A stretch of DNA of 8,163 nt from Rhizobium sp. Q54 (GCA_945903655.1 CAMDOY010000151.1:1-8163); one strand, 5' to 3'; numbered from the stretch's first letter, positions 1 to 5,922 are shown. A program made the numbers and translations. Notes: generated from the sequence alone by a model not told the origin.

Positions 1-518
1 CGGTACCTTATGGCCGTGATATACGCAGCGCATATTTTCCCAGATGATTTCCTCGTGATGTATGGACCAACGCTTCAGGCGTCGCGGACAGCGCCACGGC
101 CCCCGTCGGCGCGGCCACCGACACCTTCCACGAAACCATCACCCAAGCCCCGATTAGGAAATCTGCATTCGGCGTGTGACTGAATGATAGCCTTAGAAAG
201 CTAATGAGTAGAATTAGGCCTGAGCCTTAACACCCTGCTGTCAACGTAACGTATGAATTAGGTCTACCATCGCGAGATTTGTCACCCAATGCGGGTTTGA
301 TTGAGCTCTACCGCGCATCATTCCCATCCATGGGTTAAACAGGGCCCAATTCCAAAATTCGTTCACGCAAAGGCAAGATGCAGAAACAAGCTCAGGGCTT
401 TTACGGCGAGTGCCGTACACTGCCCCGCTGCTTGTAAGGCACCTAATCCCTGCGAAACGCCAAACGCAGCACCTCCGCAATGCCTGTAACCAATCTGTTG
501 ACTTTGCCCGAGCCACCT
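1..518. other. No confident gene; short coding-like segment at 48-179
   Basis: This stretch downstream of the first binding-protein gene has no open frame that I trust. One piece, plus strand 48-179, is stop-free for 43 codons. It has strongly C/G-ending codons in its middle (TNASGVADSATAPVG, then AATDTFHETITQAP), unlike the rest of the stretch, and ends at TGA 177-179. It has no plausible start or ribosome site, so it may be the tail of a degraded gene. I do not recognise the family. A minus-strand open frame over 241-516 has biased, cysteine/tryptophan-rich composition and no recognisable domain. I see no clear transcription terminator after the gene that ends at 519. Confidence 0.4.
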
Positions 519-1550
519 CTATTTCGGAACGACCGCTTTCCTTGCGCGTTCAACCAGCTCTGGCGGTGTTAAGTAAGCAGTGGTCAATATTTTCGTGACC
601 TCGTCGCCGCTGATGGGGGATACTTCAAGACCAACTTTCTCAGCCTCTTGAACAAAAAGCGAGTCATTCAGTGTCGCCATGAACCCCCGTCGCAAAGCTG
701 CAAGTCTGTCAATCGGCACGCCAGGAGGCGCCGCGAAGGGGAAAGCAATCTCCTGCCTTGAAAAAATTAACTCCATTACTTTTCTGTCGTTAGGGTCTGT
801 AACGAAGTCAAGCGCAAGAGGTTTGTCCTGATAAGCCGCATGCTTTCGGAGCGAGATCTGTAAGATAATCTCGATTTTCTTCTCTTTGAGCCATTGCGGT
901 CGGGTCGACCTCAGGGTCGAAATGGACGATCCGCCCATGCCATCGACTTCGTTACGCTCAATGGCGAGCATGAAGTCGCCTGATCCCTGATATCCCGTGA
1001 CCACCTTCATCTTTGTTCCCAGCAAGGCGTTAAGAACAAACGGGTAGACAGCGCTGTCGGCGCTATGGCCACTTGCTGGGACAACCATTTCACGCGTTCG
1101 AAGATCCTCGATAGTTCGGAAGTTTTTCTCGATGCGTGCGAAAACAACGCTTACTTCTGAGGCCGGGCTGCCTATCCAGTTCAGTTTCAACGCCTCGAAT
1201 TGAACGCCGGTCATGTCAAAAAGCGGCTGTGTCGGAACGCTGCGCGAAAATGTTCCAAATTGCGTACCGTCTTTTGGCGCGTTGTTAAAAATATAATTCA
1301 CTGCGGTCATGGAACCGGCACCGGGCATGTTGCGTACGACGAAACCAGGTTCGCCAGGCATATGTTTACCCATATGGCGAGCCAGCGTCCGCGCGTATAC
1401 GTCATAACCACCGCCAACGCCGAAACCTACTACGATCGTTATAGGGTTAGCCCGATAGAAATCTGCAAGCGCATCGGCGCGCGCATAATGATTGGATGAA
1501 ATGGGCAAAAACGACCAAAATGCCGCCGCAGCCAAGAATTTTTTCCACAT
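519..1550 (-). CDS. Bug/TctC-family periplasmic substrate-binding protein (Bug1)
   Basis: This 343-residue protein is a complete extracytoplasmic solute receptor of the Bug family (tripartite tricarboxylate transporter receptor, TctC-like). It would bind a small, probably carboxylated, solute in the periplasm; the ligand cannot be read from sequence. Residues 1-25 form a Sec signal peptide: positive WKK, an Ala/Phe/Leu core, and cleavage after the A-R-A at 23-25. The family hallmarks follow: first strand-helix loop GFGVGGGYD (42-50), R-H-M-G-K-H-M-P-G, N-M-P-G-A-G-S (74-80), and A-P-K-D-G-T (91-96). The late segment has A-A-P-P-G-V-P. The reading frame also opens upstream at TTG 1601, but I chose ATG 1548-1550 because it directly precedes the signal peptide. 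Its ribosome site is weak (AGGCG-like). It lies downstream of glsA on the same strand across ~300 bp holding an IS3 relic. No TctA/TctB partner is nearby. Confidence 0.88.
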   Translation of the reverse strand: MWKKFLAAAAFWSFLPISSNHYARADALADFYRANPITIVVGFGVGGGYDVYARTLARHMGKHMPGEPGFVVRNMPGAGSMTAVNYIFNNAPKDGTQFGTFSRSVPTQPLFDMTGVQFEALKLNWIGSPASEVSVVFARIEKNFRTIEDLRTREMVVPASGHSADSAVYPFVLNALLGTKMKVVTGYQGSGDFMLAIERNEVDGMGGSSISTLRSTRPQWLKEKKIEIILQISLRKHAAYQDKPLALDFVTDPNDRKVMELIFSRQEIAFPFAAPPGVPIDRLAALRRGFMATLNDSLFVQEAEKVGLEVSPISGDEVTKILTTAYLTPPELVERARKAVVPK

Positions 1551-1639
1551 TTTTCGCCTGCCTTGTTCAGTAAAAAATACATCATAACGAAGCTCTGGCA
1601 AGCGCTTTGCCCGGTTACCTTAGCGCTAATGGTGGAACA

Positions 1640-1800
1640 AATGCGTGAAGCCCCGATGAGTCGCTGCACGCTTGTCCCAATGGTAAGAACAGCGTCTGAA
1701 CGCTTCTGCTCTGCGCCGCCAACACATCAACCTGGCGTAACTTGCCGCCCATGTCCTCAGAGGTAGGTCTCTTCCTTGGAATTCCGCCCTCCTTCTTCAT
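1640..1800 (-). pseudogene. Decayed IS3-family transposase orfA (N-terminal remnant)
   Basis: Reading from ATG 1798-1800, the first ~34 residues contain I-P-R-K-R-P-T-S-E-D, then KLRQVDVLAAQ and S-R-S-V. This follows the helix-turn-helix start of IS3-family (IS407-like) OrfA proteins, remembered as P-R-K-R-x-x-x-E-E-I-V-x-K-L-R-Q-V-D-V-L-x-x-Q-G-x-S-V. After about 1699 the match is lost in that frame. A neighbouring frame gives S-Y-H-W-D-K at about 1671-1688, resembling the next conserved block (T-Y-Y-R-W-R), so a frameshift or short deletion is likely. OrfB is absent. The relic sits in the gap between glsA and Bug1. Left and right ends are approximate; I saw no intact terminal inverted repeats. 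Confidence 0.62.
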
Positions 1801-1849
1801 CTCAAAAGAAATCCTTTCACATGAACCAATTCAAGGCAGGCTGATCGCG

Positions 1850-2791
1850 TTAGGGTCCGAAGATCGACCAGCCAGTTCGTCTGGTAAACTCCTCTAGAGC
1901 GATCCGACCAAGATGGGAGTTACCTGCCTCGTCGAGCCCAGGCGACCAAACAGCAATAGACGCCTTGCCTGGAGCTATAGCCAGAATTCCACCTCCAACC
2001 CCGCTCTTTCCCGGAAGGCCCACGCGATATGCGAATTCCCCCGATCCATCATAATGACCACAGGTCAACATGAGGGCGTTAATCCGCCGCGCGCGCTCCG
2101 CTGAGACCACCGAAAATGCCGTCAAGGGATTCACGCCATTACACGAGAGGAAGAGACCAGCTCGTGCCAGTTGTTCGCAGGACATGGCAATGGCGCAATG
2201 GTGGAAATAGACACCCAGCGTGTAATCGACAGGGTTCTCAATGACCCCGAAGCTCTTCATGTAATTGGCGAGCGCAACATTACGGAAGCCGGTGCGCTTT
2301 TCAGAGGCCGCTACATCCTGATCGATTGAGATGGTGGTATCGTCGGCCAAAAATTGTAGAAAGCGCAAAATCTCGCCCAATGTCTCGCGCGGCTGCCTCC
2401 CAGACAAGATCACATCGGTAACTGCGATAGCGCCCGCATTGATGAAAGGATTTCGCGGCACTCCCAATTCATGCTCAAGCTGAACAATCGAATTGAACCG
2501 ATTGCCAGATGGCTCACGTCCCACATGACGCCAGAGCCTGTCACCAATACGCCCAAGCGCTAGTGTTAGCGTGAATACCTTTGAAATACTTTGGATCGAG
2601 AAGGGCAAAGCACTGTCACCCCCGGCGTAAACGTTGCCTGCGACGTCGACTATCGCCAAACCAAAGCGCTGGGCATCGACGTTGGCGAGTTCAGGTATGT
2701 AGGTCGCGACAGTTCCGCGATCCTTACGGGTAAGCATCTCTGCTGCAATATCCCTCACAATCGCTGCAAGATCGGGCTCTGTCTCGCTCAT
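1850..2791 (-). CDS. glsA: Glutaminase (L-glutamine amidohydrolase, serine-dependent)
   Basis: This 313-residue protein is a cytoplasmic glutaminase, hydrolysing L-glutamine to L-glutamate and ammonia, and matches the usual bacterial GlsA length of about 300-310. It belongs to the serine beta-lactamase-like fold. The catalytic S-x-x-K is SISK at 68-71 (nucleophile S68, K71). Other family active-site positions are present: N118 in F-I-N-A-G-A, S163/E164, N171, Y195 in the Y-F-H-H-C stretch, Y247 in G-H-Y-D-G-S-G, and S263 in G-K-S-G-V-G-G-G. ATG 2789-2791 is chosen over an in-frame TTG at 2809 because GGAGG lies 5 nt before it. No truncation is visible. It is followed on the same strand by the IS3 relic and Bug1, so co-transcription is possible but interrupted. 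Typical roles of the family are nitrogen metabolism and acid resistance; which applies here is unknown. Confidence 0.95.
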   Translation of the reverse strand: MSETEPDLAAIVRDIAAEMLTRKDRGTVATYIPELANVDAQRFGLAIVDVAGNVYAGGDSALPFSIQSISKVFTLTLALGRIGDRLWRHVGREPSGNRFNSIVQLEHELGVPRNPFINAGAIAVTDVILSGRQPRETLGEILRFLQFLADDTTISIDQDVAASEKRTGFRNVALANYMKSFGVIENPVDYTLGVYFHHCAIAMSCEQLARAGLFLSCNGVNPLTAFSVVSAERARRINALMLTCGHYDGSGEFAYRVGLPGKSGVGGGILAIAPGKASIAVWSPGLDEAGNSHLGRIALEEFTRRTGWSIFGP

Positions 2792-2796
2792 TCCCG

Positions 2797-2801
2797 CCTC
2801 C
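2797..2801 (-). promoter_or_regulatory. Shine-Dalgarno of glsA (GGAGG)
   Basis: On the minus strand GGAGG is followed by five bases (CGGGA) and then ATG at 2789-2791. The upstream in-frame TTG at 2809 would place this site inside the coding region, so the motif decides the start. Confidence 0.8.
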
Positions 2802-2809
2802 GATTGCAA

Positions 2810-2920
2810 ACCACGTTGTCGCCATCAGCCGTCCAAAATAGCGGCCGAATCGAACTGTGGGTCAAGGGCTTCCGCACACCAAATCCCGCACGCATCGTAC
2901 ATCAGTCTAAGCACGCATGA
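2810..2920 (+). pseudogene. C-terminal end of an unidentified protein (remnant)
   Basis: A plus-strand frame across this stretch reads N-S-G-R-I-E-L-W-V-K-G-F, then RTPNPARIVHQSKHA, and stops at TGA 2918-2920. The segment has coding-like composition and sits in front of glsA on the opposite strand, so its 5' portion has been lost or replaced. The stop overlaps the ATG of the next plus-strand frame (ATGA), the arrangement of translationally coupled genes, which argues that both pieces were once real genes. I do not recognise the family. The left boundary is arbitrary. Confidence 0.35.
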
Positions 2921-3018
2921 GCACCTTCGCCGAGGCTACAGAGGCCGCTCTGCAATTTGAAGATCCGCCACTCGGTTATCTAAAAACCCGCCCCATCTGC
3001 TCGGACCACGGCAGATAG
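2917..3018 (+). pseudogene. N-terminal fragment of an unidentified protein (remnant)
   Basis: ATG 2917-2919 overlaps the TGA of the preceding plus-strand remnant. The frame reads MSTFAEATEAALQF, then E-D-P-P-L-G-Y-L-K-T-R-P, and runs into TAG at 3016-3018 after about 33 codons. From roughly 2976 onward the sequence is shared with the opposite-strand recombinase remnant, so a junction near 2976-3000 probably truncated the gene. The product is not recognised. The coupling to the upstream remnant is the main support. Confidence 0.33.
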
Positions 3019-3206
3019 GTAGCTTCGACCATCTGTAAAAGCGTGGCCGACGGCGCCTCTCGCCACAGCAATAGGAGGCGCTCGAGCACGTCCGGCGACA
3101 GGTAGGCCAGTCGCAGGATGGGCCCAACGAACTGTGTTGAGACCTTCTCGGCCTTAGCAATATCTTGGACGGTCGCCGCTTCACCGGTCTCAAGCTTTCG
3201 TCACCA
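2976..3206 (-). pseudogene. C-terminal remnant of a site-specific recombinase (resolvase/invertase superfamily)
   Basis: On the minus strand a frame open from 3200 to TAA 2976-2978 reads KLETGEAATVQDIAKAEKV, then F-V-G-P-I-L-R-L-A-Y-L-S-P-D-V-L-E-R-L. It ends with a stretch containing Y-L-P-W-S-E-Q. This resembles the C-terminal helix-turn-helix tail of rhizobial recombinase-family proteins, remembered as W-x-x-x-L-x-x-G-x-x-x-x-x-x-I-A-x-A-E-x-I, L-R-L-x-x-L-A-P-D-I-V-E-A-I-L, and a late W-x-x-Q. An in-frame TGA at 3201-3203, right after a Trp codon, closes it off upstream. No resolvase catalytic domain is in the window, so it cannot be functional. It marks a former mobile element or island. 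Confidence 0.55.
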
Positions 3207-3291
3207 CGACCAGGCCTACCCGAGCGCACGCAGGATAAGCAAAGTTTTCGTCTGCACAAAGGGTCATGGCGCTCCTCAACGGAGTGTCGGA

Positions 3292-3519
3292 TCATGTAGT
3301 CAAATTCTCGGCACCGGCAGTGTGCGGTCCGCTCCGACCGAAGGCCTCGTCGATGATCCGCTGGGGACGGCGCATCGTTTCGCTCGGAACGGATGGAAAG
3401 TCCCGCGGCTCACACACGCGCCCGAGGAAACCATACTTGACTTCGCCATAGCGAAGTTAGGGAAGCAGCTGGTAGTCGATGCCATTCTTGAGGCGCCGAC
3501 GGCAAGCCTCCGACCGGCA
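3292..3519 (-). pseudogene. Unidentified coding remnant with an in-frame stop
   Basis: A minus-strand frame from 3519 to TGA 3292-3294 has coding-like third positions. It reads E-A-C-R-R-R-L-K-N-G-I-D-Y-Q-L-L-P, then TAA (3457-3459), then LRYGEVKYGFLGRV and, further on, M-R-R-P-Q-R-I-I-D-E-A-F-G-R-S-G. The text on both sides of the stop reads as one continuous protein-like sequence, suggesting one inactivating substitution in a truncated gene. I do not recognise the family. The upstream end abuts the start of the glycyl-radical activase fragment on the other strand, so a breakpoint lies near 3515. Reality as an ancestral gene is moderately likely; function is unknown. Confidence 0.35.
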
Positions 3520-3584
3520 TGATCCTCAACATCCAGCACTTCTGCACCCATGACGGTCCGGGCATCCGCACCAATGTCTTGAAC
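3519..3584 (+). pseudogene. N-terminal fragment of a glycyl-radical-enzyme activase (radical SAM)
   Basis: ATG 3519-3521 opens a frame reading ILNIQHFCTHDGPGIRTNV. This is the conserved first block of pyruvate-formate-lyase-type activating enzymes (N-I-Q-x-x-x-x-x-D-G-P-G-I-R-T-x-V-F), which lies just before the C-x3-C-x2-C iron-sulfur motif. After residue ~20-21 the frame enters the 3' end of the Bug2 gene on the other strand and no cysteine triad follows. The gene is therefore cut off within its first strand and cannot be functional. The activase family makes the glycyl radical on anaerobic enzymes using S-adenosylmethionine. The break at about 3580-3588 coincides with the Bug2 stop codon. 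Confidence 0.6.
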
Positions 3585-3588
3585 GATT

Positions 3589-4617
3589 TTAGTTTCCTTC
3601 AGCAGGATAGGCCTTGCGGACTTTTTCAAGCAATTCTGGAGACATATCAACCACGGTGGCGATAAGTTTCTGGACCTCTTCTCCTGTCATCGGCCCCATG
3701 CTCATGCCCATCTTGTTCAGATCGGCGATGAGCGCGGGGTCCTTCGTCGTAGCATCGAAGGCGCGGCGCAGGGCCTGAACACGATCAGCGGGGACGCCCG
3801 GCGTCGTGAAGAAGGATGTGCCAATCTCGCTGGCTGACATGATGGAGGTGAGTATCTGTTTCTTCTCCGGCGTGTCAGCCACTTCGATAGCGGTGGGAAC
3901 AGTTGGCAATTCAGGCAAGCGCTGCAAGCCGAATTGGGCCAATATATTGATGCTGCCATCCTTCAGCCATGACGGCTTGGCGGCGCGAACAGCTTCGAAA
4001 GCCGTCGAATGGCCTTCGACTTCACCACGCTCCAGCGCCAACATGGCCTCGTTCGAGCCCTTATAGCCCATGACGAGCTTGAACTTGGCGCCCAGCACAT
4101 TGTTAAGCGTCAGCGGATAGATCGAAACCGTCGACCCCGCGCCCGTGCCGCTGAGCGTCGATTCAATCTTCATAGCATCCTCGATCGTCTTGACCGGTGA
4201 GGTCTTCCACGTGAAGACCATGTTCACGAGCGGGCCGAGCCTGCCGATCCAGATCAGTTCGGACGTTTTGAATCGGACGCCCTTGTTGTCCAGCTTTTCA
4301 TCCAGCGCCATTGTTGGCGAGCCCAGTCCAAGCACCGTGCCATCTTTGGGTGATGTATTGTAGATCGTATTGACCGCAAGGAAGGATCCTGCGCCCGGCA
4401 TGTTGCGGGTGATCACATTCGGATTGCCAGGGATATGCCGACCAAGGTGTTGAGCGACCAGCCGGGAATATGTGTCATTGCTGCCACCGGTCGGATAGCC
4501 GATGATGAGTTCAACGTTTTTTCCCTTGTAAAAATCAGAGGGCGATTGCGCATGGGCGACCCCAGCCAGAAAAGCTGTCGCTGCGCCTGCCAGAAAAACG
4601 CTCTTGAGCATGTTCAT
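3589..4617 (-). CDS. Bug/TctC-family periplasmic substrate-binding protein (Bug2)
   Basis: This complete 342-residue receptor of the Bug (tripartite tricarboxylate transporter) family is predicted to be periplasmic. The signal peptide is residues 1-23 with a hydrophobic FLAGAATAFLAG core and A-H-A cleavage. Family blocks are G-Y-P-T-G-G-S-N-D (40-48), Q-H-L-G-R-H-I-P-G-N-P, RNMPGAGS (71-78), S-P-K-D-G-T, V-M-G-Y-K-G-S-N-E-A in the second domain, and T-T-P-G-V-P. ATG 4615-4617 is preferred over the second ATG two codons later, because GGGAG lies 6 nt upstream (4624-4628). The loop has G-G-S-N-D where Bug1 and Bug3 have G-G-G-Y-D, so its ligand may differ. It is divergent from doxX and has no tctA/tctB neighbour. 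Its stop codon adjoins the truncated activase fragment, marking a rearrangement edge. The ligand is unknown. Confidence 0.92.
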   Translation of the reverse strand: MNMLKSVFLAGAATAFLAGVAHAQSPSDFYKGKNVELIIGYPTGGSNDTYSRLVAQHLGRHIPGNPNVITRNMPGAGSFLAVNTIYNTSPKDGTVLGLGSPTMALDEKLDNKGVRFKTSELIWIGRLGPLVNMVFTWKTSPVKTIEDAMKIESTLSGTGAGSTVSIYPLTLNNVLGAKFKLVMGYKGSNEAMLALERGEVEGHSTAFEAVRAAKPSWLKDGSINILAQFGLQRLPELPTVPTAIEVADTPEKKQILTSIMSASEIGTSFFTTPGVPADRVQALRRAFDATTKDPALIADLNKMGMSMGPMTGEEVQKLIATVVDMSPELLEKVRKAYPAEGN

Positions 4618-4762
4618 TCACCACTCCCTTGGCCGCCCTGTGTCTAAGAGCATCGAATACCAAGACAAACCGATAGGCCAATACACTGCCCGAACCTACC
4701 CGGGATTTAATAGCCTGCGGAAGATCACATATGCGAGAGGGTCGCACTTGCACCCTATTCAC

Positions 4763-4972
4763 TTATCTCTTGAGACGATCACGCTGGGGCGCCACCCTTG
4801 TCCCATGGCCATCAATCCGAAATCCAGCTTGCAACACGGCGTCCTCGCAAGCTTCAGCCCACATTCGCCCGAGCCTTTCCGGAGCATCATCCACAGCTAT
4901 CTGTCCCGGATGGTTGAAGTAGGCCGGCGAAGGGTAAGCGACCGCGAATATCGATGTTGTGAGGAAATGATA
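4763..4972 (-). pseudogene. Unidentified coding-like remnant
   Basis: A stop-free minus-strand frame of about 70 codons ends at TAA 4763-4765. It reads IFAVAYPSPAYFNHPGQIAV, then D-D-A-P-E-R-L-G-R-M-W-A-E-A-C-E-D, A-V-L-Q-A-G-F-R-I-D-G, and ends in a basic R-D-R-L-K-R. The composition is protein-like (acidic/amphipathic helix with periodic Leu, Ala and Glu). It has no ATG/GTG start with a ribosome site, and TGA lies just upstream. I read it as the interior or C-terminal part of a lost gene but cannot name the family. Alternative frames over the same bases look less coding-like. Confidence 0.33.
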
Positions 4973-4982
4973 TTTTCATTTC
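4964..4982. promoter_or_regulatory. Operator-like inverted repeat GAAATGA-N5-TCATTTC
   Basis: Perfect 7-bp arms (4964-4970 and 4976-4982) flank an AT-rich 5-bp centre, 19 bp in all. It lies in the gap between divergent Bug2 and doxX, about 120 bp before the doxX start. The length and symmetry suit a dimeric repressor or activator, but no regulator gene is in the window and no second copy was noticed. Confidence 0.35.
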
Positions 4983-5090
4983 AACCGGGAGTGCGCCGGC
5001 AGCCGTAGGCTCTTCACTTTCAGCTTCGCAAGATGGATTAGGACGGAGGATATTGATTGGTTTCTCATTTCAGATATTGTTCGCCTCGCC

Positions 5091-5098
5091 AAGGGAGG
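5091..5098 (+). promoter_or_regulatory. Shine-Dalgarno of doxX (AAGGGAGG)
   Basis: AAGGGAGG is followed by TAACA and ATG 5104-5106, a near-ideal site. It outweighs the in-frame TTG at 5053, although that TTG also has GGAGGA a few bases upstream. Confidence 0.8.
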
Positions 5099-5103
5099 TA
5101 ACA

Positions 5104-5598
5104 ATGATCTTCAAAAATGAGCCATATGCTTGTTCGTCGCATCCGTATCTGTCTTATGCCGACAATATCGCTGCACAATGGCAAGATATCATCTTGCTTG
5201 CCGGGCGCGTTCTTCTTGGCTGGATTTACATGCAAAGCGGATTTCGAAAAATATGGGATATGGCTGCAGTCGCCAAGACCTATCCCGGTCGCGGTTTACC
5301 TGAATTCATGGCTTATGTTGCGACGCCGATCGAGCTTTTTGTCGGGCTGTTTTTGATTGTGGGCTTTGCGACTCGGTATTCAGCCATAGTCATTCTGGTC
5401 TTCACCATCGTCGCTAGTTTCAGTTCACATGCTTACTGGAACTATCCTGAGGCTCAAAAGATGGGGCAACTCACACAGTTCTGGAAGAACATGTCGATGA
5501 AAGGCGGATTGATCTTGTTGTTCATTACTGCGGGTGGCAGATATTCGATTGACTTTTATTTGCGCCCCAAGCCGAACAGCGAAGACGCTGATGCATGA
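5104..5598 (+). CDS. DoxX-family integral membrane protein
   Basis: This 164-residue protein is predicted to have four transmembrane segments, at about residues 28-44, 66-88, 91-110 and 131-145. The DoxX-family pattern is visible: R-V-L-L-G-W-I-Y-M-Q-S-G-F-R-K-I at 35-50, a P-x-E-L-F-V-G-L-F-L-I-V-G second helix, and N-M-S-M-K-G-G-L-I-L-L-F leading the last helix. Family members are small inner-membrane proteins. Some are subunits of thiosulfate:quinone oxidoreductase (DoxD) or act with redox-stress partners, but most are uncharacterised, so no reaction is assigned. The N-terminus before the first helix is a ~27-residue cytoplasmic-looking stretch. It stands alone on the plus strand, divergent from Bug2, with a hairpin 10 bp past its stop, which suggests a single-gene transcript. 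The DNA looks more AT-rich than that of the neighbouring genes, by eye. Confidence 0.88.
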   Translation: MIFKNEPYACSSHPYLSYADNIAAQWQDIILLAGRVLLGWIYMQSGFRKIWDMAAVAKTYPGRGLPEFMAYVATPIELFVGLFLIVGFATRYSAIVILVFTIVASFSSHAYWNYPEAQKMGQLTQFWKNMSMKGGLILLFITAGGRYSIDFYLRPKPNSEDADA

Positions 5599-5607
5599 AT
5601 CCGGTAA

Positions 5608-5634
5608 CCGAGGCGTTTACTGCGCCTCGGGTTA
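5608..5634 (+). terminator. Terminator-like hairpin after doxX
   Basis: CCGAGGCG (5608-5615) pairs perfectly with CGCCTCGG (5623-5630) around a 7-base loop, 10 bp after the doxX stop codon. The stem can extend through AA/TT with one bulge. The following GTTATCTATG is only moderately T-rich, so the termination strength is uncertain. Confidence 0.6.
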
Positions 5635-5842
5635 TCTATGCTTTCTCACGCGGATCTATGCGCCCGCTCGGAAACTATCACCTCAATTGGGGCGCTTACT
5701 ACTCTTGTCTGCCGCTCACGGGGTAGCGTGAGGCTTCAAACCATCATCAGGATTCATTTCGACGTAAGGCTGTTCAGTCTATGGCCCTTCCCGCCGGTGG
5801 CGAGGATCACTTACTTGAGCCTTGTTGAAAGAGGTCTGTTTC

Positions 5843-5899
5843 GTGTCCAAAAATTATGAGAAATTCCTCCGCCTTGTCCGTGGGCGTCGGACGGTTTAG
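5843..5899 (+). CDS. Possible 18-residue leader-type small ORF
   Basis: GTG 5843-5845 follows GAGGT with a 7-nt spacer and opens a short frame, V-S-K-N-Y-E-K-F-L-R-L-V-R-G-R-R-T-V, to TAG 5897-5899. The peptide is strongly basic. Directly after it come an inverted repeat (5903-5922) and, 45 bp later, a GC-rich hairpin with a T-rich tail. This order resembles a leader peptide ahead of folding RNA, but a chance ORF in a decayed region is about as likely. Confidence 0.2.
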   Translation: MSKNYEKFLRLVRGRRTV

Positions 5900-5902
5900 C
5901 CA

Positions 5903-5922
5903 AACGCTGCGCTGACAGCGTT
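5903..5922. repeat. Inverted repeat AACGCTG-N6-CAGCGTT
   Basis: These are perfect 7-bp arms with a 6-bp centre (CGCTGA). The string GCGCTGACAGC inside it (5909-5919) recurs at 6125-6135 as a direct repeat 216 bp away. Function is unknown; it could be an RNA hairpin or a protein-binding site. Confidence 0.4.

Larger units (their letters stand above)
4618..5103. other. Divergent intergenic region (Bug2 / doxX)
   Basis: About 490 bp between two divergent genes must carry both promoters if each is expressed. It holds the ribosome sites at each edge, an operator-like inverted repeat at 4964-4982, and a minus-strand coding-like remnant (4763-4972). I could not assign -35/-10 elements with confidence. 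Confidence 0.6.

Noticed and set aside
241..516. 91-residue minus-strand open frame downstream of Bug1
   Set aside because: It has no family resemblance, odd Cys/Trp-rich composition and no ribosome site that I trust. It is not called as a gene.
1551..1601. N-terminal extension of Bug1 from TTG 1601
   Set aside because: It would put 17 non-hydrophobic residues before a good Sec signal peptide. ATG 1550 fits the family.
2936..3295. 119-residue minus-strand open frame rich in Arg, Cys and Ser
   Set aside because: It is the out-of-frame shadow of the recombinase remnant. Composition is typical of a frame-shifted reading.
3118..3522. 134-residue plus-strand open frame
   Set aside because: It is antisense to the recombinase tail and the minus-strand remnant, which read more like protein. 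It is probably a shadow.
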